In this document: in pieces, positions 18,477 through 27,074 of the stretch | Position numbering within the stretch: the stretch's first letter is position 1 | Layout: every line of letters begins with the position of its first letter | DNA from: an uncultured Collinsella sp. | GTDB lineage: Bacteria; Actinomycetota; Coriobacteriia; Coriobacteriales; Coriobacteriaceae | Direction: 5' to 3' | Length of the DNA: 64,000 nucleotides | Assembly: GCA_958450865.1 (NCBI GenBank) | Contig: CAUDNY010000005.1 | Location: forward strand, 136,741-200,740 | Made by a program: the position numbers and the translations under genes | Notes under the pieces: model-generated | Databases searched by the model: none | The model's input: only the letters and a program-made list of their open reading frames with translations | Told to the model about the DNA's origin: nothing

Positions 18477-18756
18477 GGCATCCTTTCGGAAACCTAATTG
18501 CCGCCGGAATTAAAGTCCCCGGCGCGGGCTCGATATCCTCTCGGATATCTAATCGTCTTGGACTTTTACCTGCCCAAGCACAGTGCAACTTTTACGTGCC
18601 GCCACACGGAGCAACGCTCAAAAAGTATTATCTAGAACGCAGACTTTTAAAGCAACTCAAGTACAAGACAATCGATCTAAACACTTCCGATAAAACACGC
18701 CATGGGCATTAATCACATACACAACAGGCCAATAATGCCCGTCTCGTATGCTGCGA

Positions 18757-18762
18757 TATAAT
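18757..18762 (+). promoter_or_regulatory. Perfect -10 box before the DUF4869 gene
   Basis: TATAAT lies 42 bases before the GTG at 18805, giving a leader of about 36 bases. No good -35 is seen 16-18 bases upstream. Confidence 0.4.
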
Positions 18763-18804
18763 CAATTTCACCGAACACCAAACCAGCGACCCGAAGGGAC
18801 CAAC

Positions 18805-19254
18805 GTGTTAACAATTCACTATGGTGATATGGAAAACGTTATTTACAATACGTCGGTTTACTTCGATAACGTATATTCGCCCCAGTGGTTTCAAGACGCC
18901 TTTGCTCAAAGGATCATTAAATCAATCGATAAGGGCACCGTGGTAGGCCCCAATGCAATCGACACTAAAATCCTCGGCATCATCCCTCCTGAGAAGCTCT
19001 CGAGCGGCACCAAAACACTGCTGCTTATGTACTTCATGCCGCAAAACGTATATAACGCCTCAAACTGTGGTGACAATTGCGCTTATTGGATTCTGCGAAT
19101 CGCCGCGCAAAAGGACTTAACAATCAATCTCTACCATATATTGGATTTTGGAAACGGTAAATTTACGGTGACCGTTGCCAACACGGGCGACGTGGTCCAC
19201 ACGATGTTTGACCTTGTTCCCATAGCTGGAAAATGCCTAAGGGAGAACTCCTGA
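18805..19254 (+). CDS. DUF4869 domain protein, partner of downstream ATPase
   Basis: 149 residues from the GTG at 18805, chosen because GAAGGGAC lies 5-12 bases upstream. I recognise the DUF4869 pattern: YFDNVYSPQWF, then SPEKLSSG-like PPEKLSSGTKTLLLMY, then ASNCGDNCAYWILRIA with two Cys. The function of this family is not known to me. It is soluble, with no signal or membrane segment. The stop overlaps the ATG of the ATPase gene (TGATG), so the two are coupled and probably act together. Base composition is AT-rich against the glycosyltransferase cluster that follows. The pair could be a defence or toxin-antitoxin-like module. Confidence 0.72.
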   Translation: MLTIHYGDMENVIYNTSVYFDNVYSPQWFQDAFAQRIIKSIDKGTVVGPNAIDTKILGIIPPEKLSSGTKTLLLMYFMPQNVYNASNCGDNCAYWILRIAAQKDLTINLYHILDFGNGKFTVTVANTGDVVHTMFDLVPIAGKCLRENS

Positions 19255-20231
19255 TGCGCGGATCATACAAGGTAGTTATTCAGAACAACCGCGTTCAGTT
19301 TAAACTGACCATCAATAGAAACTTGACCATCATTCAAGGCAACAGTGCCACGGGCAAAACGACGTTGCTCGATATGGTGGCTGCTCACGAAGAATTAGGG
19401 CCACAAAGCGGCGTAACAGTAAGTTGCAAAGTTCCCTGTAAGACAATAGCTGGAAAAAATTGGCGCAGAGACCTCCAAGAGATTTCCAGCAGCATTGTTT
19501 TTATTGATGAGGGTAATACTTTTGTTCGATCAAGAGAATTTGCCCATGAAGCAAAACGTAGCTCAAACTACTACGTAATCGTCGCCAGAGAGTCACTGCG
19601 CCAACTGCCTTATAGCGTTGATGAAGTCTACGGTCTTAAGAACACCAACCGAACCACAACGAAGTATCCCGTTTACTCTCGTGTCTACACTTCTACATAT
19701 CGTATTTACGGTGATACTGAATTTAAAGGCGAGAGGCCCGAGCTTGTCATCGTCGAGGACACAAATTCGGGCTACGAATTCTTCAGTTTGCTATGCAAAA
19801 AGAGCAGTATTAGGTGCATCAGCGCGGGTGGAAAATCAAATATCTGCAATTGCATTACGGACGCACCAGAAAACGATATCCTCGTGATTGCCGACGGCGC
19901 CGCCTTTGGACCAGAAATTGCAGAAGCAACTGCACTACAGCGCCGAAAGAACATCAAGCTATTCCTGCCGGAATCGTTCGAATGGCTCGTGTTGAAGTCG
20001 GGATTATTCAACAGCAAACACATTAAGGAGATGCTACTTAATCCCGCTGAACATATCGAAAGCTTAGAGTTTTTTAGCTGGGAGAAATTCTTTACTGCGG
20101 AACTCGTCGAATGCTCACGAGGCACACGTTTTCGATATGACAAGAGCCGCTTGAACGAGGAGTATTTGAACCCCACCGCCCTTGCGGCTCTTGAGGATAC
20201 TTTGCCGAATCTTGGCATCACTTCGCGCTAA
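19254..20231 (+). CDS. P-loop ATPase with TOPRIM/DUF4435-like C-terminal part
   Basis: 325 residues from the ATG at 19254 (GGGAG 9 bases upstream). The N-terminal half is a compact P-loop ATPase: LTIIQGNSATGKTTLLDMV (Walker A) and SSIVFIDEGN (Walker B). The C-terminal half starts ELVIVEDTNSG and later has ISAGGKSNIC and ILVIADGAAFG. This order of Glu, GGKSN and acidic turn resembles the TOPRIM or DUF4435 folds paired with ABC-type ATPases in OLD/Gabija-like proteins. The second acidic motif is ADG rather than DxD, so nuclease activity is uncertain. It is coupled to the DUF4869 gene. Its last codons overlap the stop of the duplicated glycosyltransferase tail on the other strand. Confidence 0.7.
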   Translation: MRGSYKVVIQNNRVQFKLTINRNLTIIQGNSATGKTTLLDMVAAHEELGPQSGVTVSCKVPCKTIAGKNWRRDLQEISSSIVFIDEGNTFVRSREFAHEAKRSSNYYVIVARESLRQLPYSVDEVYGLKNTNRTTTKYPVYSRVYTSTYRIYGDTEFKGERPELVIVEDTNSGYEFFSLLCKKSSIRCISAGGKSNICNCITDAPENDILVIADGAAFGPEIAEATALQRRKNIKLFLPESFEWLVLKSGLFNSKHIKEMLLNPAEHIESLEFFSWEKFFTAELVECSRGTRFRYDKSRLNEEYLNPTALAALEDTLPNLGITSR

Positions 20232-20605
20232 AGCGAGAAGTACTCGTTCTCGGCAGATAGGTTTGGCCCGAGCCAGGGGTCGCCGTTGAAGAAGAACTCC
20301 GGCCAGCGCTGCATGAACAGGGCCTGTTCGCGCTTCCAGCGGCGCAGCTTTTCCTCGTTGGCCTCTTCCCTGCCGCGCGAGGTGAACTCGTAGTGGTACA
20401 GCTCGGCATAGGGCGTAAAGATGGTACGGTAGCCCGCCTCCCATACGCGCAGGCAAAAGTCCGCGTCGTTAAAGCCGACGGCGAATTCCTCGTTGTAGCC
20501 TCCGACCTGCTCAAATACATCGCGACGGACCATCTGGCAGGCGCCCGTTACGGCGCTGAAGTTGCCGGGGCGCACGGCGCGGGCAAGATAGCCCTCGCGC
20601 TTTGC
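20228..20605 (-). pseudogene. Duplicated C-terminal fragment of the 828-residue glycosyltransferase
   Basis: The 125 codons (KREGYLARAVRPGNFSAVTG...) match the last part of the gene at 23508-25994 almost residue for residue, with roughly nine in ten bases the same over 20237-20604. Similarity stops abruptly at 20605 inside the Ala-Lys-Arg region, where the sequence joins an unrelated AT-rich repeat. No promoter or start belongs to it. It is a recombination scar that marks the right border of the DUF4869/ATPase insertion. Confidence 0.85.
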
Positions 20606-20630
20606 AAAAGGCATCTTTGTGGCCGCAAAT
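20606..20630. repeat. Imperfect 25-bp direct repeat, right copy
   Basis: AAAAGGCATCTTTGTGGCCG followed by CAAAT, 21/25 identical to 18302-18326. It lies exactly at the breakpoint where homology to the glycosyltransferase gene ends. Confidence 0.5.
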
Positions 20631-20716
20631 TAAAAAACGCAATACCATGCCCATATCGATACGTCATATGCGGCCAGCGCATTCTATTGATGTGGAAACC
20701 GGTTCGATTCCTTGAT

Positions 20717-20953
20717 TTAAACCGAAGCCTCTACAGCAATTAATAGCGCCTCCAACAACACCAGCACCAGAAACATGCCAACCGAGCCATCATCGAGGGT
20801 CTCAGAAAACTTCGCAACGGTTACCACGTCAGCCTTCGGCTCGATCGGCTTCTTAACAGCAGCCTCGATGATAGTCGTCTTAGTTGCAACAACCGTGGGC
20901 GATACTATGTCTATAACAGGCCCTGCGTGCCCACGACTCGCTTTACTAGATGG
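20717..20953 (-). other. Possible decayed tail of a membrane-anchored protein
   Basis: A 78-codon frame without a start codon ends in a polar stretch (KKPIEPKADVVTVAKFSETL) and a hydrophobic tail (GMFLVLVLLEALLIAVEAS). It is bounded upstream by a TAA. It might be a C-terminal anchor remnant. No other feature was seen between 20631 and 21072. Confidence 0.25.
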
Positions 20954-21072
20954 TTATCGACCAACCCGCAACAACCAGAGAACACTAGTTCAGAATCCCA
21001 ATCGTTCCACCACCAGCGTAGAGGGATCGTCGGCAAATCACGCATGCGGTAGAAAATGGCAAGAGCCTAAAT

Positions 21073-22152
21073 TTAGTTCGAAGCTTTATTTAACAAATCG
21101 AAAGGGCCGATAAAACGCATGATGAAACTAACCAAGAGCCTCCTGAGACCCTCCAGCATCAAGCAAATCGCAAACACAGCCGTTGGAACCAGAAGCACCT
21201 GCAATAATCCCAGTCCAACGCCGACACGCGTAAAGGGAAACAGCGAGCTCCAAAGCCAACTTCGGATAGGCGCATAGTCAGAAATAAGATAAGTAGCAAA
21301 ACAAAGCCTCGCTACAGCGTTAATGAAACGGGAGGAAAAATGCGGCATCTTTAAATCGACCAACAAGACCGAAACTGCTATAGCTAACGAAAAAATAGAC
21401 GCCGGTGAACCGAAAAAACCGCTATACAAATTCGCAAAGGTCGAGCCCAGCAAGCCATCAAAATGGAATTGACCGTAAAACGAGATTGCAACTCCCACAA
21501 AGGAAGCAATGCAGCAAGCAACCAGGAGCCGCATATCCACTATTGACAAGTCTACATACCAGCGAATATAGCAAACAACAACGCAAATTATAATAAAATC
21601 TACTAGTAGCCCGTCGATGGGAATCCAAAAGAGCGGCACATAACGCAGGAATCCAAAGACAGAGACCAGAAAAACTCCTAGATACAGATGTAGTTTCTGG
21701 CCCAACGCATGCAAAGCCGGAAGTATAAAGGGCAGCAAAAATACAAGCCAAGCATAGACGGTTACAAACCACCAACTAGAACCAGTAAGAGTTGGTGCAA
21801 AAATATCTATCAAATTGGTTGGACTTACTTGAATATCGCCGCGAAGCATGAAGAAAAAGCCCAGCGCAATACTATAAAAGAGAACCGTGCCTTCGATTGA
21901 AGCTATCTGTTTAACAGCCTTGTTTATGGAGTATTCGACTTTCCCCGCAACAAACCAGATTGTTATGGCAACAAAGCAGCCGACCGCAGTTCTTCCAATT
22001 GGATAGAAAAAGATATTGTAGAAAAACCTAGTAAACGAATCAGGAAATACGGAAACAGAATCAGCGTTGTGAACAACAAAATGCTGAGCCATTACCGTCC
22101 ACATAAGGACAATGCGAAGTAATTCGATACGGGAATCTCGCATTTTTACCAT
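21073..22152 (-). CDS. Acyltransferase family 3 membrane protein
   Basis: 359 residues with about ten membrane helices. The start RIELLRIVLMWTVMAQHFVV carries the conserved Arg-Glu-Leu and His of acyltransferase-3 proteins, which O-acetylate or otherwise acylate surface sugars. The ATG at 22152 has GGGAGC 4 bases upstream; MRDSRIEL three codons later is an alternative. AT-rich composition fits the island to its left rather than the GC-rich cluster to its right. It probably modifies the surface glycan made nearby; the acyl group is unknown. Confidence 0.8.
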   Translation of the reverse strand: MVKMRDSRIELLRIVLMWTVMAQHFVVHNADSVSVFPDSFTRFFYNIFFYPIGRTAVGCFVAITIWFVAGKVEYSINKAVKQIASIEGTVLFYSIALGFFFMLRGDIQVSPTNLIDIFAPTLTGSSWWFVTVYAWLVFLLPFILPALHALGQKLHLYLGVFLVSVFGFLRYVPLFWIPIDGLLVDFIIICVVVCYIRWYVDLSIVDMRLLVACCIASFVGVAISFYGQFHFDGLLGSTFANLYSGFFGSPASIFSLAIAVSVLLVDLKMPHFSSRFINAVARLCFATYLISDYAPIRSWLWSSLFPFTRVGVGLGLLQVLLVPTAVFAICLMLEGLRRLLVSFIMRFIGPFDLLNKASN

Positions 22153-22193
22153 AATGCTCCCAAGTAAAAATCAAAACCTAATAATACCTCGAC

Positions 22194-23297
22194 CTAGAAC
22201 CGTTCGAGAATCTCCTCGGCGTTCTCTCGCAGATAGATATCTAGGTCCGGCACGGCAAACTGCACGTAGCCCCTCTGTGGTGCCTGAATAACCTCTCTTT
22301 GTAGCAATTTTGCCCTAATGGAGCTGACCTCATTGGTCTTTTTACCCATGCGCTTAGCAATCTCGGATGATTTGGACTGTTGTTTATCCTCGCACATGGC
22401 CAAAAGGTAATTGATATCGTTGAGCCCCAGTCCAGAAATCGCGGGCTCGTGAACAACATCGTGAAAACGGGCCTCTGCCAGCGCAATGCCTTCAGTGACG
22501 TCGCGCTCGCTCACAATGGCACTTTTGGCACGATGCAAGTTGGCGCGCTGCCAAATGGAATAACCGACCAGTTGCACCAGATAGGCATAGCCCTTAGTGG
22601 CCTTAGCGGCTCTCGACAGGAGATTGTCCTCTATGGTCAAGCCAGTCGCGACAAAGCTATCGCCCATAGAGAGCGCTACCTCCACCTGGTTGATAGGCGC
22701 CAGATCTTCGGGGAGGGCACGACGCAAGAACGTAAGCGCCTTGCCGTTAATAAGATCCATAACACCGGCGGGTAACCCGGCAAAGGCAAGTGCGATATCT
22801 ACTTTTTCCCCTATCAAAAGCTGAACCGTAGACGCAATGGCACGCATATCGTCAATCGGAGCGTCCTGAACTTCATCGATGGCAATAAAAAGACCCTTGG
22901 ATGACTTCGCTGCCGAACTCAGTAACTTTCTAAGGCTCGGCTCTTTGGGCGCAACGTCAACTTTCGCGGAAACAAAGCCGGCGTTTACGCCGACCGAAGC
23001 ATTGGCCGCAAGGGAAGAATCAGCAACCTGATCCCACAAGTCCAGCAATAAGTTAGGGCCAGCAGAGACAATAGCGGTCTTCCATCCAAGCTCTCGAGCA
23101 CGATCCCTAAGATCGCAGAGCAAAACAGTTTTTCCGGAGCCCCTCGGTCCAGCAATGCGCATGAGCCTCGCAGGTGCACCAATTCCCGCATTCAAGCTCT
23201 CGGTAAACTCAAGAGCGATATCGTCACGGCCAATTATGCGCGGAGGCTCAGCGCCGGCAGTGGGACGAAACGGATTATGGAATGCTGTGGCGCTCAC
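22194..23297 (-). CDS. AAA ATPase with winged-helix-like C-terminus
   Basis: 367 residues. NPFRPTAGAEPPRIIGRDD at the N-terminus, the P-loop RIAGPRGSGKTVLL near residue 48 and the Walker B LFIAIDEVQD near 140 place it in the family of standalone STAND/ORC-like ATPases with a GRD/E start. The C-terminal 80 residues (SKSSEIAKRMGKKTNEVSSI) look like a winged helix. These proteins often sit in mobile or defence contexts, but the role here is unknown. The start is a GTG at 23297 with AAAGG 7-8 bases upstream. The 210-bp gap 23298-23507 is very AT-rich, with repeated ATCG/CGAT elements, and probably holds its promoter. Confidence 0.78.
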   Translation of the reverse strand: MSATAFHNPFRPTAGAEPPRIIGRDDIALEFTESLNAGIGAPARLMRIAGPRGSGKTVLLCDLRDRARELGWKTAIVSAGPNLLLDLWDQVADSSLAANASVGVNAGFVSAKVDVAPKEPSLRKLLSSAAKSSKGLFIAIDEVQDAPIDDMRAIASTVQLLIGEKVDIALAFAGLPAGVMDLINGKALTFLRRALPEDLAPINQVEVALSMGDSFVATGLTIEDNLLSRAAKATKGYAYLVQLVGYSIWQRANLHRAKSAIVSERDVTEGIALAEARFHDVVHEPAISGLGLNDINYLLAMCEDKQQSKSSEIAKRMGKKTNEVSSIRAKLLQREVIQAPQRGYVQFAVPDLDIYLRENAEEILERF

Positions 23298-23507
23298 TTG
23301 TTTGCCTTTCTAGGGAATCGATTAACAGCCAATCATCGTTTAAATAATTATCGCAGACTATATCCGATAATATCGAGTTATATAAGCCTGTATAAACTTA
23401 TCGTGGAAGTATCGAGCTTTCGTAATTTGTCTTAATTAGTAGTCCACCATTGCTTTCTTCCAAGCTCATAGCAAAAGAAAGTTAAGGACTTCCTAAAAAC
23501 CATTGCC

Positions 23508-25994
23508 TTAGACCGAGAAATACTCACTCTCATCGGATAAGTTCGGCCCCAACCACGGATCGCCATCGAGGAAGAACTCCGGCCAGCGCTGCATGAACAG
23601 CGCCTGTTCGCGTTTCCAGCGACGCAGCTTTTCCTCGTTGGCCTCTTCCCTGCCGCGCGAGGTGAACTCGTAGTGGTACAGCTCGGCATAGGGCGTAAAG
23701 ATGGTGCGGTAGCCCGTCTCCCACACGCGTAGGCAAAAGTCTGCGTCGTTAAAACCGACGGCGAATTCCTCGTTATAGCCTCCGACCTGCTCAAATACGT
23801 CGCGTCGGACCATCTGACAGGCGCCCGTCACGGCGCTAAAGTTGCCCGGGCGCACAGCGCGGGCAAGATAGCCCTCGCGCTTTGCCGAGAAGTCCTGGTT
23901 GGCATGGGCAAGTGCGCCACGCACGCCAACCAAAATGCCGGCATGTTGTACCAGATGATCGGCAAAGTAGAGTTTGGCGCCCACCACGCCCGCATCGGGA
24001 CGCTGCAGATACCTCATCATCTCTTCGATAAAGTCGGGGCTTATGACCTCGGTATCGTTGTTGAGCAGCAGCAGGTAATCGCCCTTGGCATGCTCCACGC
24101 CAAAGTTAATGATCTGGGAGTAATTGAACTCGCCCGGCCAGTACACAACGCGCGCGATGCCCTTGCCTTCGGATGCTGCGGTCACGCGTTCCGGCAGGGT
24201 TTCGTAATACGCAAACGTCTCCGGGGCTTCGCTGTTATTCTCCACCAAGACGATCTCGTAGTTGGCATACGTTGCCTTCTGGGCGATCGACATCACACAG
24301 GCGTCGAGCGTCTCAATGTGATCCTTGGTGGGAATCACAACGCTCACCAGCGGCGCAGGCTCCGGCAGTGCATAGCGCATGCGGTAGACAAACGGTGTCT
24401 CGGTCTCCTCGACTGTTCCGCATACATTCAACGAGTCAAAGTGGCGCTGCAGCGCAAGGCGGCCGGCTTCAATAGCATACGGCTTGCTATCGGCAGAGCC
24501 GTCGGCAGTTGAACCGGGATGCACACGCCAGTGATACAGCACATGCGCAACATGCTCAAACCGCGCGCCCGACGCAAGACAGCGAAGCGTCAGGTCGTAA
24601 TCCTGGGCACCCGCAACGTCTTCTGGGGACATGCCAATGTGATCAATAAGCGCCTTCTCCACCATCAGGAAATGCGTCACGCAGTTATGGCTATAGAGCA
24701 GGTCGACGTTAAGCCCGGTCTTAAAGACCGGCTGACCCCACTCCCCCGTTTTCTGGAACATGTCTTCGTCGCAAAACAGGACCTGAGGGCGCTCGTCCTT
24801 GGCGCCCTTGTTCAGAGCGGCAACATAGCGGAACAGCGCGTCCGGTTCCAGGATGTCGTCGTGGTCTAAGAATGCGATGTAGTCGCCCGTCGCTTGCTGA
24901 ATACCTGCGTTGGTGTTGACCACGATGCCGCCGTTACCGGGCAGCTCGATGCGACGGACGCGCTCGTCGTGAGCGGCGGCCGCAAGATTGGCCACCGCAT
25001 CCCATTCGGGCGAGGCGTCCATCAGCAGCAATTCCCAGTTGTCATAGCTCTGCGCAAACACCGAATCCAGCAACTCACGCAGGTAGACCCGATCGGTCTT
25101 ATAGCACGGCACCACAATGCTCACGAGAGGCCTGTAGGCGAATGCTGCCGCGGCGACGCGCTGGCACGCCAAGTCGCCCGGCTTTGCACGATGCTGCTCA
25201 AACCAACGGCGATAGGCCGCATCATCCGCGCGCGCATCCTTCATGCGGTTCCAGTTGTCGTCGACCATACCGTTGTACAGGCGGCCATCCATGGCGCAAA
25301 AACCGCTCTGGATCTGGCCCACGGGATCAGTTGCAATCGCGACAAAATCACGAATGTCCTCGGGCATCTCCACGCTCAGATACGTTTTATTGACGCAGCA
25401 TCCGTTCTGCTGCGGCACGTCGACCTGCGACTCAAACACATGCACCGTGGCATCGATGGCATTCATATGCGTATCGAGCATCTGAAGCTGGGGCGCGCAC
25501 TGGGGGCCTCCCGCCCATGTGACCTCATAGCGCCACACGGCGCCCGAATCGGCCGGAAGATAGCGGACGGCATCAATCTCGTAGCGACCGCAGCGCTCGC
25601 CGCGCTGTGCGTCGCGGATAAGCGCACACGACGCAGGCTTAGCCTTGTAGTTAATCTTGGATTCCAGCTTAGCCTTACGGCTATCGAGGCGAATGGATCC
25701 GAGCTTTTGGCCGCCGGATGCAAAGTCAATGTCAATCGACGAGCCATCCAAAAACGGCAGCACCAAGACGGCAAGCTCGCGTTCGTAGCCAGCAACCGAG
25801 GGACAAAGTGCCAGCACACGCCCATGATCGACCGGCAGCGCCAACGACGGCACGCTGGCACCATTGGTCGTCGCGTGGGCAAAAGCCTGGGAGCCCTCGC
25901 GCTCAATAATCTCCGCGACATCCATGCCGGCAAAACGAAGCAGAACAAACAGGCGACCCTGGCTGCGGCAAAGCGCCAAACGCTTAATACTCAT
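23508..25994 (-). CDS. Large glycosyltransferase with two GT2 domains
   Basis: 828 residues. After about 280 residues of uncertain fold, a first GT2 domain begins YRPLVSIVVPCYKTDRVYL with a FLDHDDILEPDAL metal site. A second begins PLVSVVIPTKDHIETLDAC with LLNNDTEV and ends near residue 800. Such bifunctional enzymes add alternating sugars, as in rhamnan or galactan chains. The ATG at 25994 follows the previous gene's TAG with no gap. It is the last gene of a five-gene GT2 operon. A second copy of its last 125 codons lies at 20228-20605. Confidence 0.85.
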   Translation of the reverse strand: MSIKRLALCRSQGRLFVLLRFAGMDVAEIIEREGSQAFAHATTNGASVPSLALPVDHGRVLALCPSVAGYERELAVLVLPFLDGSSIDIDFASGGQKLGSIRLDSRKAKLESKINYKAKPASCALIRDAQRGERCGRYEIDAVRYLPADSGAVWRYEVTWAGGPQCAPQLQMLDTHMNAIDATVHVFESQVDVPQQNGCCVNKTYLSVEMPEDIRDFVAIATDPVGQIQSGFCAMDGRLYNGMVDDNWNRMKDARADDAAYRRWFEQHRAKPGDLACQRVAAAAFAYRPLVSIVVPCYKTDRVYLRELLDSVFAQSYDNWELLLMDASPEWDAVANLAAAAHDERVRRIELPGNGGIVVNTNAGIQQATGDYIAFLDHDDILEPDALFRYVAALNKGAKDERPQVLFCDEDMFQKTGEWGQPVFKTGLNVDLLYSHNCVTHFLMVEKALIDHIGMSPEDVAGAQDYDLTLRCLASGARFEHVAHVLYHWRVHPGSTADGSADSKPYAIEAGRLALQRHFDSLNVCGTVEETETPFVYRMRYALPEPAPLVSVVIPTKDHIETLDACVMSIAQKATYANYEIVLVENNSEAPETFAYYETLPERVTAASEGKGIARVVYWPGEFNYSQIINFGVEHAKGDYLLLLNNDTEVISPDFIEEMMRYLQRPDAGVVGAKLYFADHLVQHAGILVGVRGALAHANQDFSAKREGYLARAVRPGNFSAVTGACQMVRRDVFEQVGGYNEEFAVGFNDADFCLRVWETGYRTIFTPYAELYHYEFTSRGREEANEEKLRRWKREQALFMQRWPEFFLDGDPWLGPNLSDESEYFSV

Positions 25995-27062
25995 CTACAC
26001 TTCTCGCTTTCCCAAGGCATTCGCGGCCATGCGCTTGCACGCGCCCAGGCGCCCAAACCTCAAGACGTCGTAATCGAACATGAGCTTTTTGCACGCACGG
26101 GCGCTAGGAGCGTCGCTGGCAAGGGCTGCACGCACCATGGTAGCAACAGAGGGAGCACATTGTTCGAGCGAAGCGTCACTGCCCACAGCAGAACCGGCAA
26201 GGGCCGCGGCGACGGCAGCGAACACCTTGCCGCAATTCACGCCAAGCAACCTGAGCGCATCATACAGCACCAGATCGCACAGGAAGTACGCCAGGTCCTC
26301 GGCATGCCGAGCATCGAGACCGTCGCGCTGCCAGTCAGCCAGCACCGCGGAGTAAATCTTCACGTGCTCCAGCAGACGTGTCTCGTCGTCGTAGCGCATG
26401 GTATCCATGAGCGAGCCCTTGCGCGCCACGCGATAGTCGTACAGCTTGTTCGAGATAAGCGTGGTCTTGTGCGAACGACCGTACACGGCAAAGTCAAAGA
26501 CCTGGTCCTCGCCATACTTGACGGTTTCATCGAACACAATCCCGTTATTGAGCAAAAACTCGCGCTTGCAGGCGGTGCGCCATGCAAAGGGGCGAGACGC
26601 CTCTTTAAACAGCAGGTCAGAGCTATAGCCCTCAAACGAAACATCGCGCGGGCTCAACACATAATTAAGCCACGGATACCCCGCCTCCAGCGGATACGGG
26701 TTCGCACCAAAGGTCAAAACGTCACAGTCCTCGTGCCCAAAGGCATCGACGATCACGCGGCACGCATCGGGCGTAAAGCGGTCGTCGGAATCCAAGAACG
26801 CAACGATGGGCGCCGTGGACGCAGCGATGCCCGCATTGCGCGCGCTCGACAGGCCGCCGTTCTCCTTATCGACCAGCGTAAAACGTGCGTCCTTTTCGCA
26901 GTAGGCAACAGCGATGTCGCGCGAGCCGTCCGGCGAACCATCGTTGACCAGCACGCCTTCCCAATCGGGCATGTCCTGCGCAAGCAGGGAGTCCAGGCAC
27001 CAGGCCAGGCACTCCTCCACTTTATAGATGGGAACGACAACGGAAATCTTGGGGGTAGCCAT
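25995..27062 (-). CDS. GT2-family glycosyltransferase
   Basis: About 355 residues. KISVVVPIYKVEECLAWCLD, VNDGSPDGS and AFLDSDDRFTPDACR are typical GT2 motifs, and the C-terminal half is helical and unassigned. The ATG at 27062 is preceded by AGGAG at 9 bases; a GTG two codons upstream is too close to it. It starts 12 bp after the previous gene. It probably adds one sugar of the surface polysaccharide. Confidence 0.85.
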   Translation of the reverse strand: MATPKISVVVPIYKVEECLAWCLDSLLAQDMPDWEGVLVNDGSPDGSRDIAVAYCEKDARFTLVDKENGGLSSARNAGIAASTAPIVAFLDSDDRFTPDACRVIVDAFGHEDCDVLTFGANPYPLEAGYPWLNYVLSPRDVSFEGYSSDLLFKEASRPFAWRTACKREFLLNNGIVFDETVKYGEDQVFDFAVYGRSHKTTLISNKLYDYRVARKGSLMDTMRYDDETRLLEHVKIYSAVLADWQRDGLDARHAEDLAYFLCDLVLYDALRLLGVNCGKVFAAVAAALAGSAVGSDASLEQCAPSVATMVRAALASDAPSARACKKLMFDYDVLRFGRLGACKRMAANALGKREV

Positions 27063-27074
27063 AGTCACTCGCTC

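Noticed and set aside
18222..18747. A c-di-AMP or c-di-GMP riboswitch upstream of the wall-protein gene
   Set aside because: Single pieces such as GGGGAC and CGAGCCCG look similar, but the order and the conserved junctions of those riboswitches are missing.
19233..19253. The earlier ATG at 19233 as start of the ATPase
   Set aside because: It overlaps the upstream gene further and lacks a ribosome site, whereas the ATG at 19254 has GGGAG and the coupled TGATG.
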